64,000 nucleotides of DNA from Vibrio sp. qd031 (GTDB taxonomy: Bacteria > Pseudomonadota > Gammaproteobacteria > Enterobacterales > Vibrionaceae). Location of the stretch: positions 406,166 through 470,165 of the forward strand of contig NZ_JXQD01000025.1 in NCBI RefSeq assembly GCF_002100145.1, read 5' to 3'. The notes beneath the pieces are model-generated. The model had not been told where the DNA came from and ran no database searches. It saw only the letters and a program-made list of their open reading frames with translations. A program made the position numbers and the translations under genes. Positions 18,330 through 27,553 of this stretch are shown here, piece after piece (position 1 is the stretch's first letter; each line of letters opens with the position of its first letter).

Positions 18330-19789
18330 TGAAAAATATAGACCTTTGGTACGTGGTCAGTGAACTCGCTGGTCTCGTAAAAAGTGGTGGTCTTGCCGAC
18401 GTTGCAAAGGCGCTTCCTAAGGCATTACAAGAGCAAGGTAAAGAGGTCGCCATAGCGCTACCTGCTTACGCAAAAATTATAGAACAACATGAAAGTGACG
18501 TAATTCTCTCCACACAACTCACTCACTGGCCGCATACACCCTATCAAGTTAGACATATGGTGTTCGATGGTGTGAGCGTTTATTTGATTGAAAACGATCA
18601 CTATTTTAATCGCCCTGAAATGTACGCAGAGAATAATCAGGCATACCCTGATAACGCCGAACGTTTCAGCTTTTTTAGCTCGGCAAGCCTAGATTGTCTA
18701 AGTAAACTTGAGCTAAAGCCAGCTATCGTGCACGCCAATGATTGGCATACTGGGCTGGTTCCGCTATTGCTGAAAGTGCGTTATCAGCACGATGCGTTTT
18801 ATCAGTCCATACGCTCTGTAATGACTATTCATAACGCAGTCTTTCAAGGCAACTTTGCGCAAACTGAACTCTCTTCCATCCAAGAGTTGGTGCACCTTCA
18901 TGACGACAGAATACGTGTTGGTCACGACGGGATTAGCATGCTTAAAGCGTCTATTCACTATGCAGATAAGATCAATGCGGTGAGTCCCAATTACGCCGAA
19001 GAGCTAAAAACGCAACTAGGCTCTCATGGATTATGTAACGACTTTTTGTCTCGAAGCGAGGATTTAAGCGGCATTGTGAATGGGTGTGATTACAGCGAGT
19101 GGGATCCTCAAACAGACGCCTACCTGCCTCAAACGTACAAGCCGACTAAAGCAAGCTTAAAAGCCGGTAAAAAGGCGTCTAAACGAGCACTGCAACAGAA
19201 ATTGGGCCTTCCAGAATCCAATGCGCCGATGTTTGGCATGGTGTGTCGCTTGACCCATCAAAAAGGTTTTCACTACATCATCCCCATTCTAGAGCAATTT
19301 TTATTGTTGGATGTGCAACTGGTTATCGTCGGCACTGGCGATCCGGAAATCGCGACAGACTTGGAATGGCACGCTAATTTGCATCAAGACAAGTTTAAGT
19401 TTGTCGAAGCATACGACAATGAATACGCGCACTTGGTTGAAGCGGGTTCAGACTTCTTTTTGATGCCTTCTGAGTTTGAAGCGTGTGGGCTTAATCAGAT
19501 TTATAGTATGGCTTACGGAACCTTACCGGTAGTACGTGGGGTTGGTGGGCTGAAAGACACCGTTAAAGATATTGACCAAGATAGCGACAATGCAACCGGT
19601 GTTGTATTTGATGCACCAGAGCCAAGCGCGCTTCTTATTGCGTTGCAGCGCGCTATCTTGTTCTACCTGCAAGATCCAAAAGGGTACACCGATGTGCAAC
19701 TGCGGGGCATGAAGTCTGACTTTGGTTGGCACATTGCGGCTAAAGAGTACGACACCATGTATCAGGCAGCGTTACAAAAATCCTGGTAA
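18329..19789 (+). CDS. glgA: Glycogen synthase (ADP-glucose type)
   Basis: GlgA (GT5) adds glucose from ADP-glucose to the growing alpha-1,4-glucan. The 486-residue protein has the N-terminal KSGGLADV motif (Lys18) that binds ADP-glucose, HANDWHTGLVP, a KTGGL-type C-terminal domain with VCRLTHQKGF, and the retaining GT-B motif around MPSEFEACGLNQIYSMAYG. The start overlaps the diguanylate cyclase stop by one base. No glgC (ADP-glucose pyrophosphorylase) lies beside it, although in other vibrios the two are often adjacent. Confidence 0.94.
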   Translation: MKNIDLWYVVSELAGLVKSGGLADVAKALPKALQEQGKEVAIALPAYAKIIEQHESDVILSTQLTHWPHTPYQVRHMVFDGVSVYLIENDHYFNRPEMYAENNQAYPDNAERFSFFSSASLDCLSKLELKPAIVHANDWHTGLVPLLLKVRYQHDAFYQSIRSVMTIHNAVFQGNFAQTELSSIQELVHLHDDRIRVGHDGISMLKASIHYADKINAVSPNYAEELKTQLGSHGLCNDFLSRSEDLSGIVNGCDYSEWDPQTDAYLPQTYKPTKASLKAGKKASKRALQQKLGLPESNAPMFGMVCRLTHQKGFHYIIPILEQFLLLDVQLVIVGTGDPEIATDLEWHANLHQDKFKFVEAYDNEYAHLVEAGSDFFLMPSEFEACGLNQIYSMAYGTLPVVRGVGGLKDTVKDIDQDSDNATGVVFDAPEPSALLIALQRAILFYLQDPKGYTDVQLRGMKSDFGWHIAAKEYDTMYQAALQKSW

Positions 19790-19863
19790 CGAGAAGCACC
19801 GTAATTTGAGTGTCCATGATTATAACGTGTCTTACTCATAGCTTAAGACTTGCCTAATATACA

Positions 19864-19895
19864 ATGCCGACGCTGAATCAGCCTCGGCATTTTTA
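19864..19895 (+). terminator. Terminator between glgA and the convergent hydrolase gene
   Basis: ATGCCGA at 19864-19870 pairs with TCGGCAT at 19884-19890, with an inner GCTGA/TCAGC stem, then TTTT. It terminates glgA and may partly serve the opposite gene. Confidence 0.75.
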
Positions 19896-19912
19896 TGAGC
19901 AAAACTTAATGT

Positions 19913-20695
19913 TTAAGAGTGTGAATGAATAAACTTAATCGACGCTCGATTAAACTGTTTAGGCTTTTCGACATTGCATACGTGGCCACACTCAGCCAAT
20001 TCGAGTAGAGCGCTATGTTGATGCTTCGCCACCATCTCTTTAACCGGCGCAATAAACATGTAATCAAGCTCGCCCATTAAGTAAAGCGTAGGGATAGAGA
20101 GCTCATTTTCTTTAAAATACCGCATCATAGGGTTTACGTCAGCAGCCAGTTTAAACCATCGTTTGAATTCTTTTTGGCATAGCTTTCTCGCCTCCCTAAC
20201 GAACAGGTGACGACTTTCTATTTGCCCTCGCTGTGGCATGACAATATAAGCAAAAAGCTTATACAGCCACATATAGGGCAGGAAATTCTTACTTAAGTCA
20301 CCTAACTTAACCAAAAATTGAGATTTACCGTTTAAACGAGTTATCGCGCCGCCTAAAACCATGGTTTTAACGCGCTCAGGCTCAAGTTCGGCGATATTAC
20401 GAATGATGATGGTGCCCAACGAAATCCCGACAAAGTGAGCTTGGGTAATGTTGAGGTGATTTAAAACTTCTATAACGTCTTGAGAGACCATTTTAAAGGT
20501 GTAGTGGCTTGTAACGAACGCTTTTGTCGGTGACTGTGAGCGGCCGTGCCCGCGTAGGTCAATAAGAACGCAGTTAAAATGTTGCTTGTACTCTTTGAGC
20601 TGTTTAAACCATATCGAAGAACTGCCACCCGCTCCATGAACAAACACCACCCACTCTTGACTGGTCGGGTGTGAATAGATTTTGTGATAAAGCAT
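19913..20695 (-). CDS. Alpha/beta-fold hydrolase
   Basis: A 260-residue alpha/beta hydrolase without signal peptide: oxyanion region VHGAGGSS, nucleophile elbow GISLG (Ser near residue 95), a likely catalytic Asp in MGELDYMF and His in ECGHVCNVEKP. This is the pattern of esterases and lactonases; the substrate cannot be told. It is convergent with glgA and not obviously co-transcribed with the next minus-strand gene. Confidence 0.85.
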   Translation of the reverse strand: MLYHKIYSHPTSQEWVVFVHGAGGSSSIWFKQLKEYKQHFNCVLIDLRGHGRSQSPTKAFVTSHYTFKMVSQDVIEVLNHLNITQAHFVGISLGTIIIRNIAELEPERVKTMVLGGAITRLNGKSQFLVKLGDLSKNFLPYMWLYKLFAYIVMPQRGQIESRHLFVREARKLCQKEFKRWFKLAADVNPMMRYFKENELSIPTLYLMGELDYMFIAPVKEMVAKHQHSALLELAECGHVCNVEKPKQFNRASIKFIHSHS

Positions 20696-20794
20696 ATTTG
20701 TTCTAATACCAAAGGAATTTATTTCTCATTATATCGTAGTAAAGGAGCAAAAGGATCACTGTCTAACTTTTGCTACCACTATGCGCGTTTGCAG

Positions 20795-21106
20795 TTAATG
20801 AGCGGTAGAGCACTGCCAGCAAGCGCCGAACTGCGGTTCATTTTCTTCACCACAGTGTTCGCAGCGCCAATTAGGCCCAGAGGTGTCATTGGCTTGGCTT
20901 ACAAATTCTTGCACAATTTTTTCGGCTTGGTGTTGTTGAGTAAGGTCCAATAACCAGACATAAGGATCGCTGTCATCGGTTAAAGGCAGTTCACCCTTTA
21001 ACGAAAAAAGTGCATCGCCTCGAACCTCAACCTGTATTCGTTGAGAGCGAAGAAGCTCACTCAATAGATGCGCTTCGGTAGGGTTGGCGGCGCTGTAGAG
21101 CTTCAT
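20795..21106 (-). CDS. DUF2007 protein with C-terminal zinc ribbon
   Basis: A 103-residue protein: an N-terminal DUF2007 domain (MKLYSAANPTEAHLLSELL, a ferredoxin-like fold thought to be a signalling or sensing domain) followed by a zinc-ribbon tail with four cysteines (CEHCGEEN and CWQC), similar to a RanBP2-type finger. Its ATG overlaps the stop of the TVP38 gene (ATGA), so the two are translationally coupled. Function unknown. Confidence 0.78.
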   Translation of the reverse strand: MKLYSAANPTEAHLLSELLRSQRIQVEVRGDALFSLKGELPLTDDSDPYVWLLDLTQQHQAEKIVQEFVSQANDTSGPNWRCEHCGEENEPQFGACWQCSTAH

Positions 21107-21789
21107 GAGTGTTTTTCATCTAAGTTTGGACGTACTTTTTGCATGATCCATTTAGCGATAATTGGGAAAAGACCCAGCAATACAAACGACCCAATAACGG
21201 TTGGCGACGCAATTCCTGATAACGAATCAATCTCGGCCAGTTGAGTACCTGCGTTCAAATACACCATGGTGCCAGGCAGCATACCCAATTGGCTGACTAA
21301 ATAGAATCGAGACACTTTAAGTGGTGTAAGACCCATTAATAAATTGATCAGGAAAAACGGAAATACTGGGATCAATCGCAGCGAAAATAGGTAGAAGCTG
21401 CCGTCTTTTTCAATACCTTCATTGATAGAGCCTAGTTTGTCACCAAACTTGCTTTGTACCCAGTCACGTAGCAAGTAGCGGCTACTAATAAAAGCGATGG
21501 TGGCACCAATGGTACTGGCAAAAGACACCAACACCAAGCTTGTCCAAAAGCCAAATAGAGCGGCGCCTAGCAATGTGACGACAGCGGCGCCCGGAATCGA
21601 GAATGCAGTGACTGCAACATAAACTGCGAAATAGATTGCAGCAGATTGAATAAAGTTATCCGCAATAGTTTGCTTTAACGCTTGGTGTTGTTGCTTCGCA
21701 TTTTCTAACGTGAATAGGTCACCAAATGAGTAACCTAGTCCAATAATGACCAAAACAAAGATTAGGCCAAGAATGAGTTTTTTGTTCAT
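21103..21789 (-). CDS. TVP38/TMEM64 (DedA-like) membrane protein
   Basis: A 228-residue inner-membrane protein of the TVP38/TMEM64 (SNARE-associated/VTT) family, related to DedA proteins that move lipids or undecaprenyl phosphate across membranes. The family core is visible in FSIPGAAVVTLLGAALFG and the later LRLIPVFPFFLINLLMGL. Start 21789 (MNKKLILG) was chosen because GGAG lies about 8 bases upstream and it begins the first membrane segment; a frame from 21861 would add a non-hydrophobic leader. It overlaps the DUF2007 gene. Confidence 0.85.
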   Translation of the reverse strand: MNKKLILGLIFVLVIIGLGYSFGDLFTLENAKQQHQALKQTIADNFIQSAAIYFAVYVAVTAFSIPGAAVVTLLGAALFGFWTSLVLVSFASTIGATIAFISSRYLLRDWVQSKFGDKLGSINEGIEKDGSFYLFSLRLIPVFPFFLINLLMGLTPLKVSRFYLVSQLGMLPGTMVYLNAGTQLAEIDSLSGIASPTVIGSFVLLGLFPIIAKWIMQKVRPNLDEKHS

Positions 21790-21898
21790 CTTACTGCTCC
21801 ATGATGATGTGTCTTCCATAGTAGACAGAGGCACTATGTGGAAAATTTCATGGAAATACAAACTTTTTGTGTTGTTGGCTTTTTTGCTTGAGGCTCAT

Positions 21899-22507
21899 CT
21901 ATGCACTGGTCAAAGAGCCCGATACTCGTTCCAATAATTGTTTGCGTCGTTCTTGGCTAACGAGTGACCAATGCATGCCCTTAATCGCCCCTTCTAGTGC
22001 CCACAAAAGTTGCGTTTTTGGTTCGACGTCGTGGCTTATTCGGATCGCATTATAAGCGTCACTGGCACCTACATTTTGCAGTTGTTCAACAGAAACAATG
22101 CCCGCTTTTTTCAGCATGCGTTCTGTTGCGAGACGCATGTTGGGTAAATCTTTAAGCCGTTTCTTTTTTTGAACGGAGGCGAGTTTATCGTGTTTAGCGT
22201 GCTGGAGAGACTCCCTGGCTAAAGACAAAACGTGGTCGATATCCTCACAAGTGGCTTTAGGCACTAAATAATAGCTCGTGGTGACGGGGAACCCTTTTTT
22301 CTGATAACAATAAGGAACCATACCTAATGATAGGTAACTAGGGAGTAGGGCGGTATTGCTGCGAAGCGCAATACCATTGTCGACCAAAACGGCGAACATC
22401 ACGTCGTCGACAAATAAGCCAAATCCACCGAACATTGAGCGCGCTTTTAGCGTGTCGCCAAGGGGGGAGAGTACGTTTAAGGCTTGGGTTAACTGCTTTC
22501 TATCCAT
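21899..22507 (-). CDS. tfoY: TfoX/Sxy family regulator, probably TfoY
   Basis: A 202-residue protein with both TfoX domains: N-terminal (SMFGGFGLFVDDVMFAVL) and C-terminal (RLKDLPNMRLATERMLKKAG, then LLWALEGAIKGMHW). TfoX-family proteins switch on competence (TfoX) or motility and type VI secretion (TfoY) in vibrios. It is called TfoY because it lies directly downstream of purR, the order I remember for tfoY in Vibrio cholerae. There the gene has a c-di-GMP (GEMM) riboswitch; the leader here is short and shows no GEMM core. Confidence 0.78.
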   Translation of the reverse strand: MDRKQLTQALNVLSPLGDTLKARSMFGGFGLFVDDVMFAVLVDNGIALRSNTALLPSYLSLGMVPYCYQKKGFPVTTSYYLVPKATCEDIDHVLSLARESLQHAKHDKLASVQKKKRLKDLPNMRLATERMLKKAGIVSVEQLQNVGASDAYNAIRISHDVEPKTQLLWALEGAIKGMHWSLVSQERRKQLLERVSGSLTSA

Positions 22508-22605
22508 GTCTTATTTTATTCCGTAGGCATGATGGTACTAATGCGTTACTGAGAATAAGTGATGAACATGAAATTATTGTTAGGGCTGCGTCAATTCGCG
22601 CGAAC

Positions 22606-22630
22606 AAAAAAACCAGCACAGGGTGCTGGT
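22606..22630 (-). terminator. purR terminator
   Basis: On the minus strand ACCAGCAC and GTGCTGGT (22612-22619 and 22623-22630) form an 8-bp stem followed by a T run (A's at 22606-22611 on the plus strand). It separates purR from tfoY transcriptionally. Confidence 0.85.
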
Positions 22631-22652
22631 CTTCTCATTTGAAATTGTGACG

Positions 22653-23657
22653 TTATTTTAAGTTGCGTACACTCTGGCGTTCGACAATTTCTGGGTGCAT
22701 TTCAAAGATTTGTTTTTCGTGCTCTTTATCTTTGATGCGCTCAAGTAATATTTCAAATGCCGTTTTGCCTACACGACGCTTAGGTTGGTGCACAGTCGTC
22801 AGCGGCGGGCTAAAGTAGCCTGCAAGGTCAATATTGTCGTACCCTATAACGGACACATCTTGAGGTACACTTAATCCACGCTGTTCAAGGCGACTGATTA
22901 ACCCAAGTGCCATGATGTCATTGAAGCAGAATACCGCACTAGGGCGTTTTTCTAAGTTTACAATGCGATCCGCAATCTCAACCGCAGTGTCGGCTTCAAA
23001 GTTACCTTCAAATATCCACTCAGGATTCAGTGTTAAGCCTGCTTCTTCCATAGCGCGGCGACAGCCCGCGACACGTTCGATACATGCCGATTTCTCGGCT
23101 TGACCTGTTAGACAAGCAATGTCGGTATGGCCGTTTTTGATAAGGAACTTACCAGCAAGATAACCGCCTTCTTCCGAGTTATCGATAATTTTATCTGCTC
23201 TAGAACTTTCAGGGCCCCAGTCCATGATCACTTTAGGAATATCACTATGTGCATCCAGCATTTCACGCAGTTCTTCTGTTAAATCAGAGCACATAACAAG
23301 CATGCCATCGACACGTTTCTCTGCAAGCATACGGATGTAATCGCGTTGCTTTTCGTAGATTCCACCGGTGTTACACAAGATGAGCGTGTAACCTTGGCGG
23401 TAACAATAGCTCTCTACACCATCAACCACTTCCGCAAAAAACGGGTTAGTGGACTGGGTAACCAGCATGCCAATGGTTCGTGTTGAATTACACTTAAGAC
23501 TACGGGCTACGGCAGAAGGAGCGTAATTAAGCTCTTTAACGGCTTCCATAACACGTTGTTGGGTGCTTTCGGCTACAAATCGAGTTTTGTTAATCACATG
23601 CGAAACAGTGGTGGTGGATACGCCCGCCAGTTTTGCGACGTCTTTGATTGTTGCCAT
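22653..23657 (-). CDS. purR: LacI-family purine repressor PurR
   Basis: A 334-residue LacI-family repressor. The N-terminal helix-turn-helix and hinge ([19 protein letters not shown], then [11 protein letters not shown] and AVARSLK) are nearly the same as in E. coli PurR, followed by a periplasmic-binding-like effector domain for hypoxanthine or guanine. PurR represses purine synthesis genes. ATG 23657 was chosen because AGGA lies just upstream and it gives the canonical N-terminus; an upstream TTG would add five residues. A PurR-type operator lies in its own promoter region. Confidence 0.9.
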   Translation of the reverse strand: MATIKDVAKLAGVSTTTVSHVINKTRFVAESTQQRVMEAVKELNYAPSAVARSLKCNSTRTIGMLVTQSTNPFFAEVVDGVESYCYRQGYTLILCNTGGIYEKQRDYIRMLAEKRVDGMLVMCSDLTEELREMLDAHSDIPKVIMDWGPESSRADKIIDNSEEGGYLAGKFLIKNGHTDIACLTGQAEKSACIERVAGCRRAMEEAGLTLNPEWIFEGNFEADTAVEIADRIVNLEKRPSAVFCFNDIMALGLISRLEQRGLSVPQDVSVIGYDNIDLAGYFSPPLTTVHQPKRRVGKTAFEILLERIKDKEHEKQIFEMHPEIVERQSVRNLK

Positions 23658-23718
23658 AGTATTTCCTGTCAATAGCGAAAATTAGCTAGGGTTGGTAAAA
23701 GAGGACCCCAACTTAAAA

Positions 23719-23734
23719 AAGAAAACGTTTGCGT
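23719..23734. promoter_or_regulatory. PurR box upstream of purR
   Basis: AAGAAAACGTTTGCGT matches the E. coli PurR operator (ACGCAAACGTTTTCGT) at 13 of 16 positions, including the central AAACGTTT. It sits about 60 bases upstream of purR, so autoregulation is likely. Confidence 0.72.
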
Positions 23735-23790
23735 GAAGATAATAGCTTAGTTTTTATGGGGTCACACAATATCGGTTTTTTGGTTAAATG

Positions 23791-24441
23791 TCATTGAGGT
23801 TTAGCAAGATATTGTAGGTCCAATTCACAGAAACGTACCACGAGCTCGCAAACCGCAGCATAGAACCCAAACTCATCGACTTGGCGGCATTTCTCCGAAA
23901 ATTGAGGTGCCCAACTTAGCACATGGCGATCGAGAAACTCAGCTTGTTGCACAAAGGCGTCTTCTAAATGAGCCTCTTTTTCCAATTCATTGCTTTTAAT
24001 GATCAGGTGACCCAAAAAGTCGAGTTGGATAGCGATGTGATCTGCCGGCTCATTGAAGTTTTGACCGACACTGACATTATGCTCGGCCAACAGAGTGGCC
24101 ATTTTTTGTGCGGGCTCGCCATGTAATTGTTTGTCATCAGTGAGATACACCGAGGCATAAGGTAAAGCGCTACTTTTATCGGTGACTAGAAAGGCTTGAC
24201 AAAAATCGGAGGCAAGTTCCAATTGCGCATCATTTCTGTCTTTTAAACGATTGAGCGCCGTGATCATGTCGTCCACAGCTTGTTTTAGCGCTGGGTTTTC
24301 TGCAAGACCGGTCAAAAATGACCGTATTTCTGGCGTATGGTAGTTGTCGAGTTCGTTTTGTGACAACTCTTGACTTAAAAGACTCGACAGCCACCAATAA
24401 ATTTCTGCGCGTTGCTCGTTAAACGCTTTAACTTCTTGCAC
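23791..24441 (-). CDS. torD: TorD-family chaperone for TMAO reductase
   Basis: A 216-residue all-helical TorD/DmsD-family chaperone that binds the twin-arginine leader of TorA and helps molybdenum-cofactor insertion before export. Visible family features: N-terminal EIYWWLSSLL, SDFCQAFLVTDKSSALPYASVYL, and EPADHIAIQLDFLGHLI, which matches the EPxDHI-type signature. The start is GTG 24441. Unusually, it stands alone about 10 kb from torECA, on the other side of the muk operon and on the opposite strand. Confidence 0.88.
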   Translation of the reverse strand: MQEVKAFNEQRAEIYWWLSSLLSQELSQNELDNYHTPEIRSFLTGLAENPALKQAVDDMITALNRLKDRNDAQLELASDFCQAFLVTDKSSALPYASVYLTDDKQLHGEPAQKMATLLAEHNVSVGQNFNEPADHIAIQLDFLGHLIIKSNELEKEAHLEDAFVQQAEFLDRHVLSWAPQFSEKCRQVDEFGFYAAVCELVVRFCELDLQYLAKPQ

Positions 24442-24502
24442 CTTTTCAATCCGTTAATCTGTTTAGCATAGCTAAAGTGTAACTGAAACCGTCAAAACAT
24501 AA

Positions 24503-24537
24503 AGCACGCAATACTGATTAAAAGGGTTTTGCGTGCT
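24503..24537. terminator. Hairpin between elyC and torD
   Basis: AGCACGCAA (24503-24511) pairs with TTGCGTGCT (24529-24537) around a 17-base loop. It lies after elyC on the minus strand but lacks a strong T run, so it may be a weak or attenuating terminator. Confidence 0.45.
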
Positions 24538-24545
24538 CCAATGTA

Positions 24546-25313
24546 TCACTGGTTGCTGACGGTTTCTTTCATCCAGTGCCACCACTGGCCGAGCTTCTCG
24601 TGCCAATAGAGCTCTGTTTGCTCTAGATAACTGGCGCGTGGGGTGTATTTTGACCATGGCTGCTCGATGTCACGCTGTGCCATAAAATTGGTTGGAGCCG
24701 GGATAGGATCTAAGCCGACACGCTCAAACTCGACTAATGATCGCTGCATATGACTTGCAGAAGTCACTAACACCATACTTTTTTGACGAACGAAACCAGC
24801 GGCTTGTTGTGCTTCCTCTGCAGTATCTTGAGCAGATTCTAACAGCACGATGTCCGACTTAGACACACCCAATGCAATCGCGACTTTGGCCATCATTCGA
24901 GCATGGCTTGTCTCTGTCCCACCAGAATAGCCCGATAAAATCAGTTTTGAACCTGGGTAAAGACGATGTATGGAGATACCTTCAGCCAAACGCATTAATG
25001 CAGTACGAGATAACTCAGAAACAGGGCTAATGGAGTTGTCTACTACATGAGAGTGTCCTAATACCATAATGTAATCAACGCTGTCGGCAGAGCCGGTAAA
25101 CGTCGTGTATTGACGCTCCATAGGCATCAATAAAGAAGACGATACAGGGTAGTAAGAGACGCTGAATAACCCTGCTAATGCAGTGAAAATGACCATGCAG
25201 CCGAATCGACGTCGGCGAGTAAACATGATCAACGCCAAGCCAATAAACCCAAGGATTAACAAGGCTGGCAGCGGCATCAACAGTGAAGATATTATTTTTT
25301 TTGCTTCAAACAT
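24546..25313 (-). CDS. elyC: ElyC/YdcF-family envelope protein (DUF218)
   Basis: A 255-residue inner-membrane protein: two N-terminal membrane segments, then a DUF218 domain (VDYIMVLGHSHV, SKLILSGYSGGTETSHARMM, LVTSASHMQRSL). ElyC affects undecaprenyl-phosphate-linked peptidoglycan steps in E. coli. The neighbourhood elyC, cmoM, mukF, mukE, mukB is the same as in E. coli, except that elyC here is divergent from cmoM. Start 25313 (MFEAKKII) matches the family N-terminus; a TTG 36 bases upstream is less likely. Confidence 0.85.
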   Translation of the reverse strand: MFEAKKIISSLLMPLPALLILGFIGLALIMFTRRRRFGCMVIFTALAGLFSVSYYPVSSSLLMPMERQYTTFTGSADSVDYIMVLGHSHVVDNSISPVSELSRTALMRLAEGISIHRLYPGSKLILSGYSGGTETSHARMMAKVAIALGVSKSDIVLLESAQDTAEEAQQAAGFVRQKSMVLVTSASHMQRSLVEFERVGLDPIPAPTNFMAQRDIEQPWSKYTPRASYLEQTELYWHEKLGQWWHWMKETVSNQ

Positions 25314-25430
25314 TCTAATGCAGTCCGAAAATTGCTCAGTTAGTGACAAAAACGAGGATTTCCTTTTTTCTCGCCCAATGAATGTGCCACAATAGGCTCA
25401 ACTTAATTTTTGGAACATCATACTCTAAAA

Positions 25431-26207
25431 ATGGTGAGTCACGATCGCAATTTCGACGATATCGCCCACAAATTTGCTAAAAATATTTACGGTTCTGAAA
25501 AAGGCGATATTCGCCAAGTCATACTGTGGCAAGATTTGTGCGATATTCTCACACATTTCCCTTCCTCTACTCTGAATATCTTAGATGCAGGAGGCGGGCT
25601 AGCGCAGATGTCTCAAAAACTGGCAAAGCAGGGTCATAATGTCTGCTTATGTGATGTGTCGCAAGAGATGCTCTCTTTAGCCAAAAAGGATATACACGCT
25701 AACGGATTGGATAAACAGTACCAGTATTTACACACTTCTGTACAACAACTTTCGCAGTTGTCTTTACCCAAATCTGACATCGTGTTGTTCCATGCTGTGA
25801 TGGAATGGCTTGCTGATCCGGAAACTGCGCTAAAGTCTTTGCTCTCGGAGGTAGTGACTGGTGGGATCGTGTCGGTCATGTTTTATAATCATCACGGCTT
25901 AGTGTACAAAAATGTTGTGTGTGGCAACCTTCCTCATGTTTTGAAAGGAATGCCACATCGCAAACGATTTAAATTACAACCACAACGTGGGCTGCTTCCA
26001 GAAGACGTCTATCAATGGATCGAGTCGCAAGGCTTCAGCATTCTCGGTAAATCTGGGATACGCTGCTTTAGTGACTACATTGGCGATCGTGAGTACCTTG
26101 GTGATTACACCGATGATGACGTACTCGAGCTAGAGCAACAATTGTGTCGCAAAGAGCCGTATGTCTCGATGGGACGCTATATCCACGTGTGGGCAATGAA
26201 ACAATAG
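25431..26207 (+). CDS. cmoM: tRNA 5-carboxymethoxyuridine methyltransferase CmoM
   Basis: A SAM-dependent methyltransferase (formerly SmtA) that converts cmo5U to its methyl ester mcmo5U at tRNA position 34. The 258-residue product has the family N-terminus [18 protein letters not shown] and the SAM motif [12 protein letters not shown]. Start 25431 is preferred because homology begins two residues later; an upstream in-frame TTG would add seven residues. The stop is 9 bases before the mukF start. The first enzyme of the same pathway, CmoA, is encoded at 38.2 kb. Confidence 0.92.
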   Translation: MVSHDRNFDDIAHKFAKNIYGSEKGDIRQVILWQDLCDILTHFPSSTLNILDAGGGLAQMSQKLAKQGHNVCLCDVSQEMLSLAKKDIHANGLDKQYQYLHTSVQQLSQLSLPKSDIVLFHAVMEWLADPETALKSLLSEVVTGGIVSVMFYNHHGLVYKNVVCGNLPHVLKGMPHRKRFKLQPQRGLLPEDVYQWIESQGFSILGKSGIRCFSDYIGDREYLGDYTDDDVLELEQQLCRKEPYVSMGRYIHVWAMKQ

Positions 26208-26215
26208 GAACTAAA

Positions 26216-27553
26216 ATGAGTCATCATTTAGATTCAGCGGATGATCACTCGCTAGAAGGTGTGGTGGATTGGGTGCAGCAGCACGACTTTTCCGTCAATC
26301 TTACACCAGAGAAGCTGAGCTTTTTGATCGCTATCGCGCTGCTTAGCCAAGAAAAACTCGATGAAGAGTTGGGTGAAGGTGAATTACACGATGCCTTCAA
26401 ATTGGTCAGTGACCGTTTTAGCGATACCGGCGAATCCAGCGCTTTTCGCGCGAATAATGCCATTAACGATATGGTGAAGCAGCGCCTCATTAGTCGTTTT
26501 ACCAGTGAGCATTCAGAAGGAGCGGCAATCTATCGGTTGTCACCTCTTGCCGTGGGCATTACCGACTACTATCTGCGTCATCGGGCTTTTTCTAAGCTTA
26601 AGCTGTCTATCCAGCTCTCTTTAGTCTCTGCTGAGCTGAAAAAGGCCGCAGACAATGCCGTCCAAGCGGTGACGGAAGAAGACTGGCGAAAAGAGGTGTA
26701 CGCCATTTTGAAGTATTCGGTCAACGAAATATTTGACCAAATAGATCTCAATCAGCGCGTCATGGATGAGCAGCAAGGCGAAGTAAAAAACAAAATTGCC
26801 GAACTGCTTAATATTGATTGGCGTGAAGCCATTTCTGAGTGTGAAAAACTGCTCACCGAAACATCCGACAACCTCAACGAACTGCAGTCTTCGTTGCACG
26901 CTGTGGGTGATGAGTTGCAAACCTATCTGATGGGCTTGCAAGACGCCGTCTATGCTCAAGATGAGTTGGACTATATTGGTAACCTACTGTTTGGGTTGCA
27001 AACTAAGTTGGACCGCATCGTAAACTGGGGTCAGCAGGCGATTGATCTATGGATTGGCTACGACAGGCACATTCATAAATACATTCGTACCGTTATCGAT
27101 ATGGATAAGAATCGCGCGTTCAGTCAACGACTGCGTGAATCTATACAAAACTTTGAATCTCTGCCGTGGCAATTGGTTGTGGCAGACGCTGAAAAGCTGC
27201 TCGATCTCCGTGACGAGTCTATGGTACTTCGCGATCAAGAGGTGACAGGTATTGTACCGCTGGAAGTGGAGTATCAAGAATACAGTCAAGTGAACGATCA
27301 GCTGTATACAGCTATCTCTAACACGTTGAGCGCACATCAGCATCAACACCGTTCCATCGATCTTGGTCAGGTTCTAAAAGATTACCTGGCTGAACATCCC
27401 CACGCGCAACATTTCGATATCGCCAGAATGGTGGTTGATCAGGCCGTACGACTCGGATTCTCCGAATCTGACTACGCGGCGATCCAACCTGAATGGCAAT
27501 CTATAAATAATCGAGGCGCAAAGGTACAAGCAAATGTTATCAACAAATTCTGA
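26216..27553 (+). CDS. mukF: Chromosome partition protein MukF (kleisin)
   Basis: The kleisin subunit of the MukBEF condensin, bridging MukB heads and binding MukE. The 445-residue length matches the family (about 440). The N-terminal winged helix ([20 protein letters not shown]), a central helical dimerisation region and the C-terminal part that contacts the MukB head are all present. ATG 26216 was chosen because GGA lies 5 bases before it and it does not overlap cmoM. It overlaps mukE by 20 bases. Confidence 0.95.
   Translation: MSHHLDSADDHSLEGVVDWVQQHDFSVNLTPEKLSFLIAIALLSQEKLDEELGEGELHDAFKLVSDRFSDTGESSAFRANNAINDMVKQRLISRFTSEHSEGAAIYRLSPLAVGITDYYLRHRAFSKLKLSIQLSLVSAELKKAADNAVQAVTEEDWRKEVYAILKYSVNEIFDQIDLNQRVMDEQQGEVKNKIAELLNIDWREAISECEKLLTETSDNLNELQSSLHAVGDELQTYLMGLQDAVYAQDELDYIGNLLFGLQTKLDRIVNWGQQAIDLWIGYDRHIHKYIRTVIDMDKNRAFSQRLRESIQNFESLPWQLVVADAEKLLDLRDESMVLRDQEVTGIVPLEVEYQEYSQVNDQLYTAISNTLSAHQHQHRSIDLGQVLKDYLAEHPHAQHFDIARMVVDQAVRLGFSESDYAAIQPEWQSINNRGAKVQANVINKF

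Noticed and set aside
22508..22652. GEMM c-di-GMP riboswitch before tfoY
   Set aside because: Searched by eye on the minus strand; the conserved core and second helix are not present.
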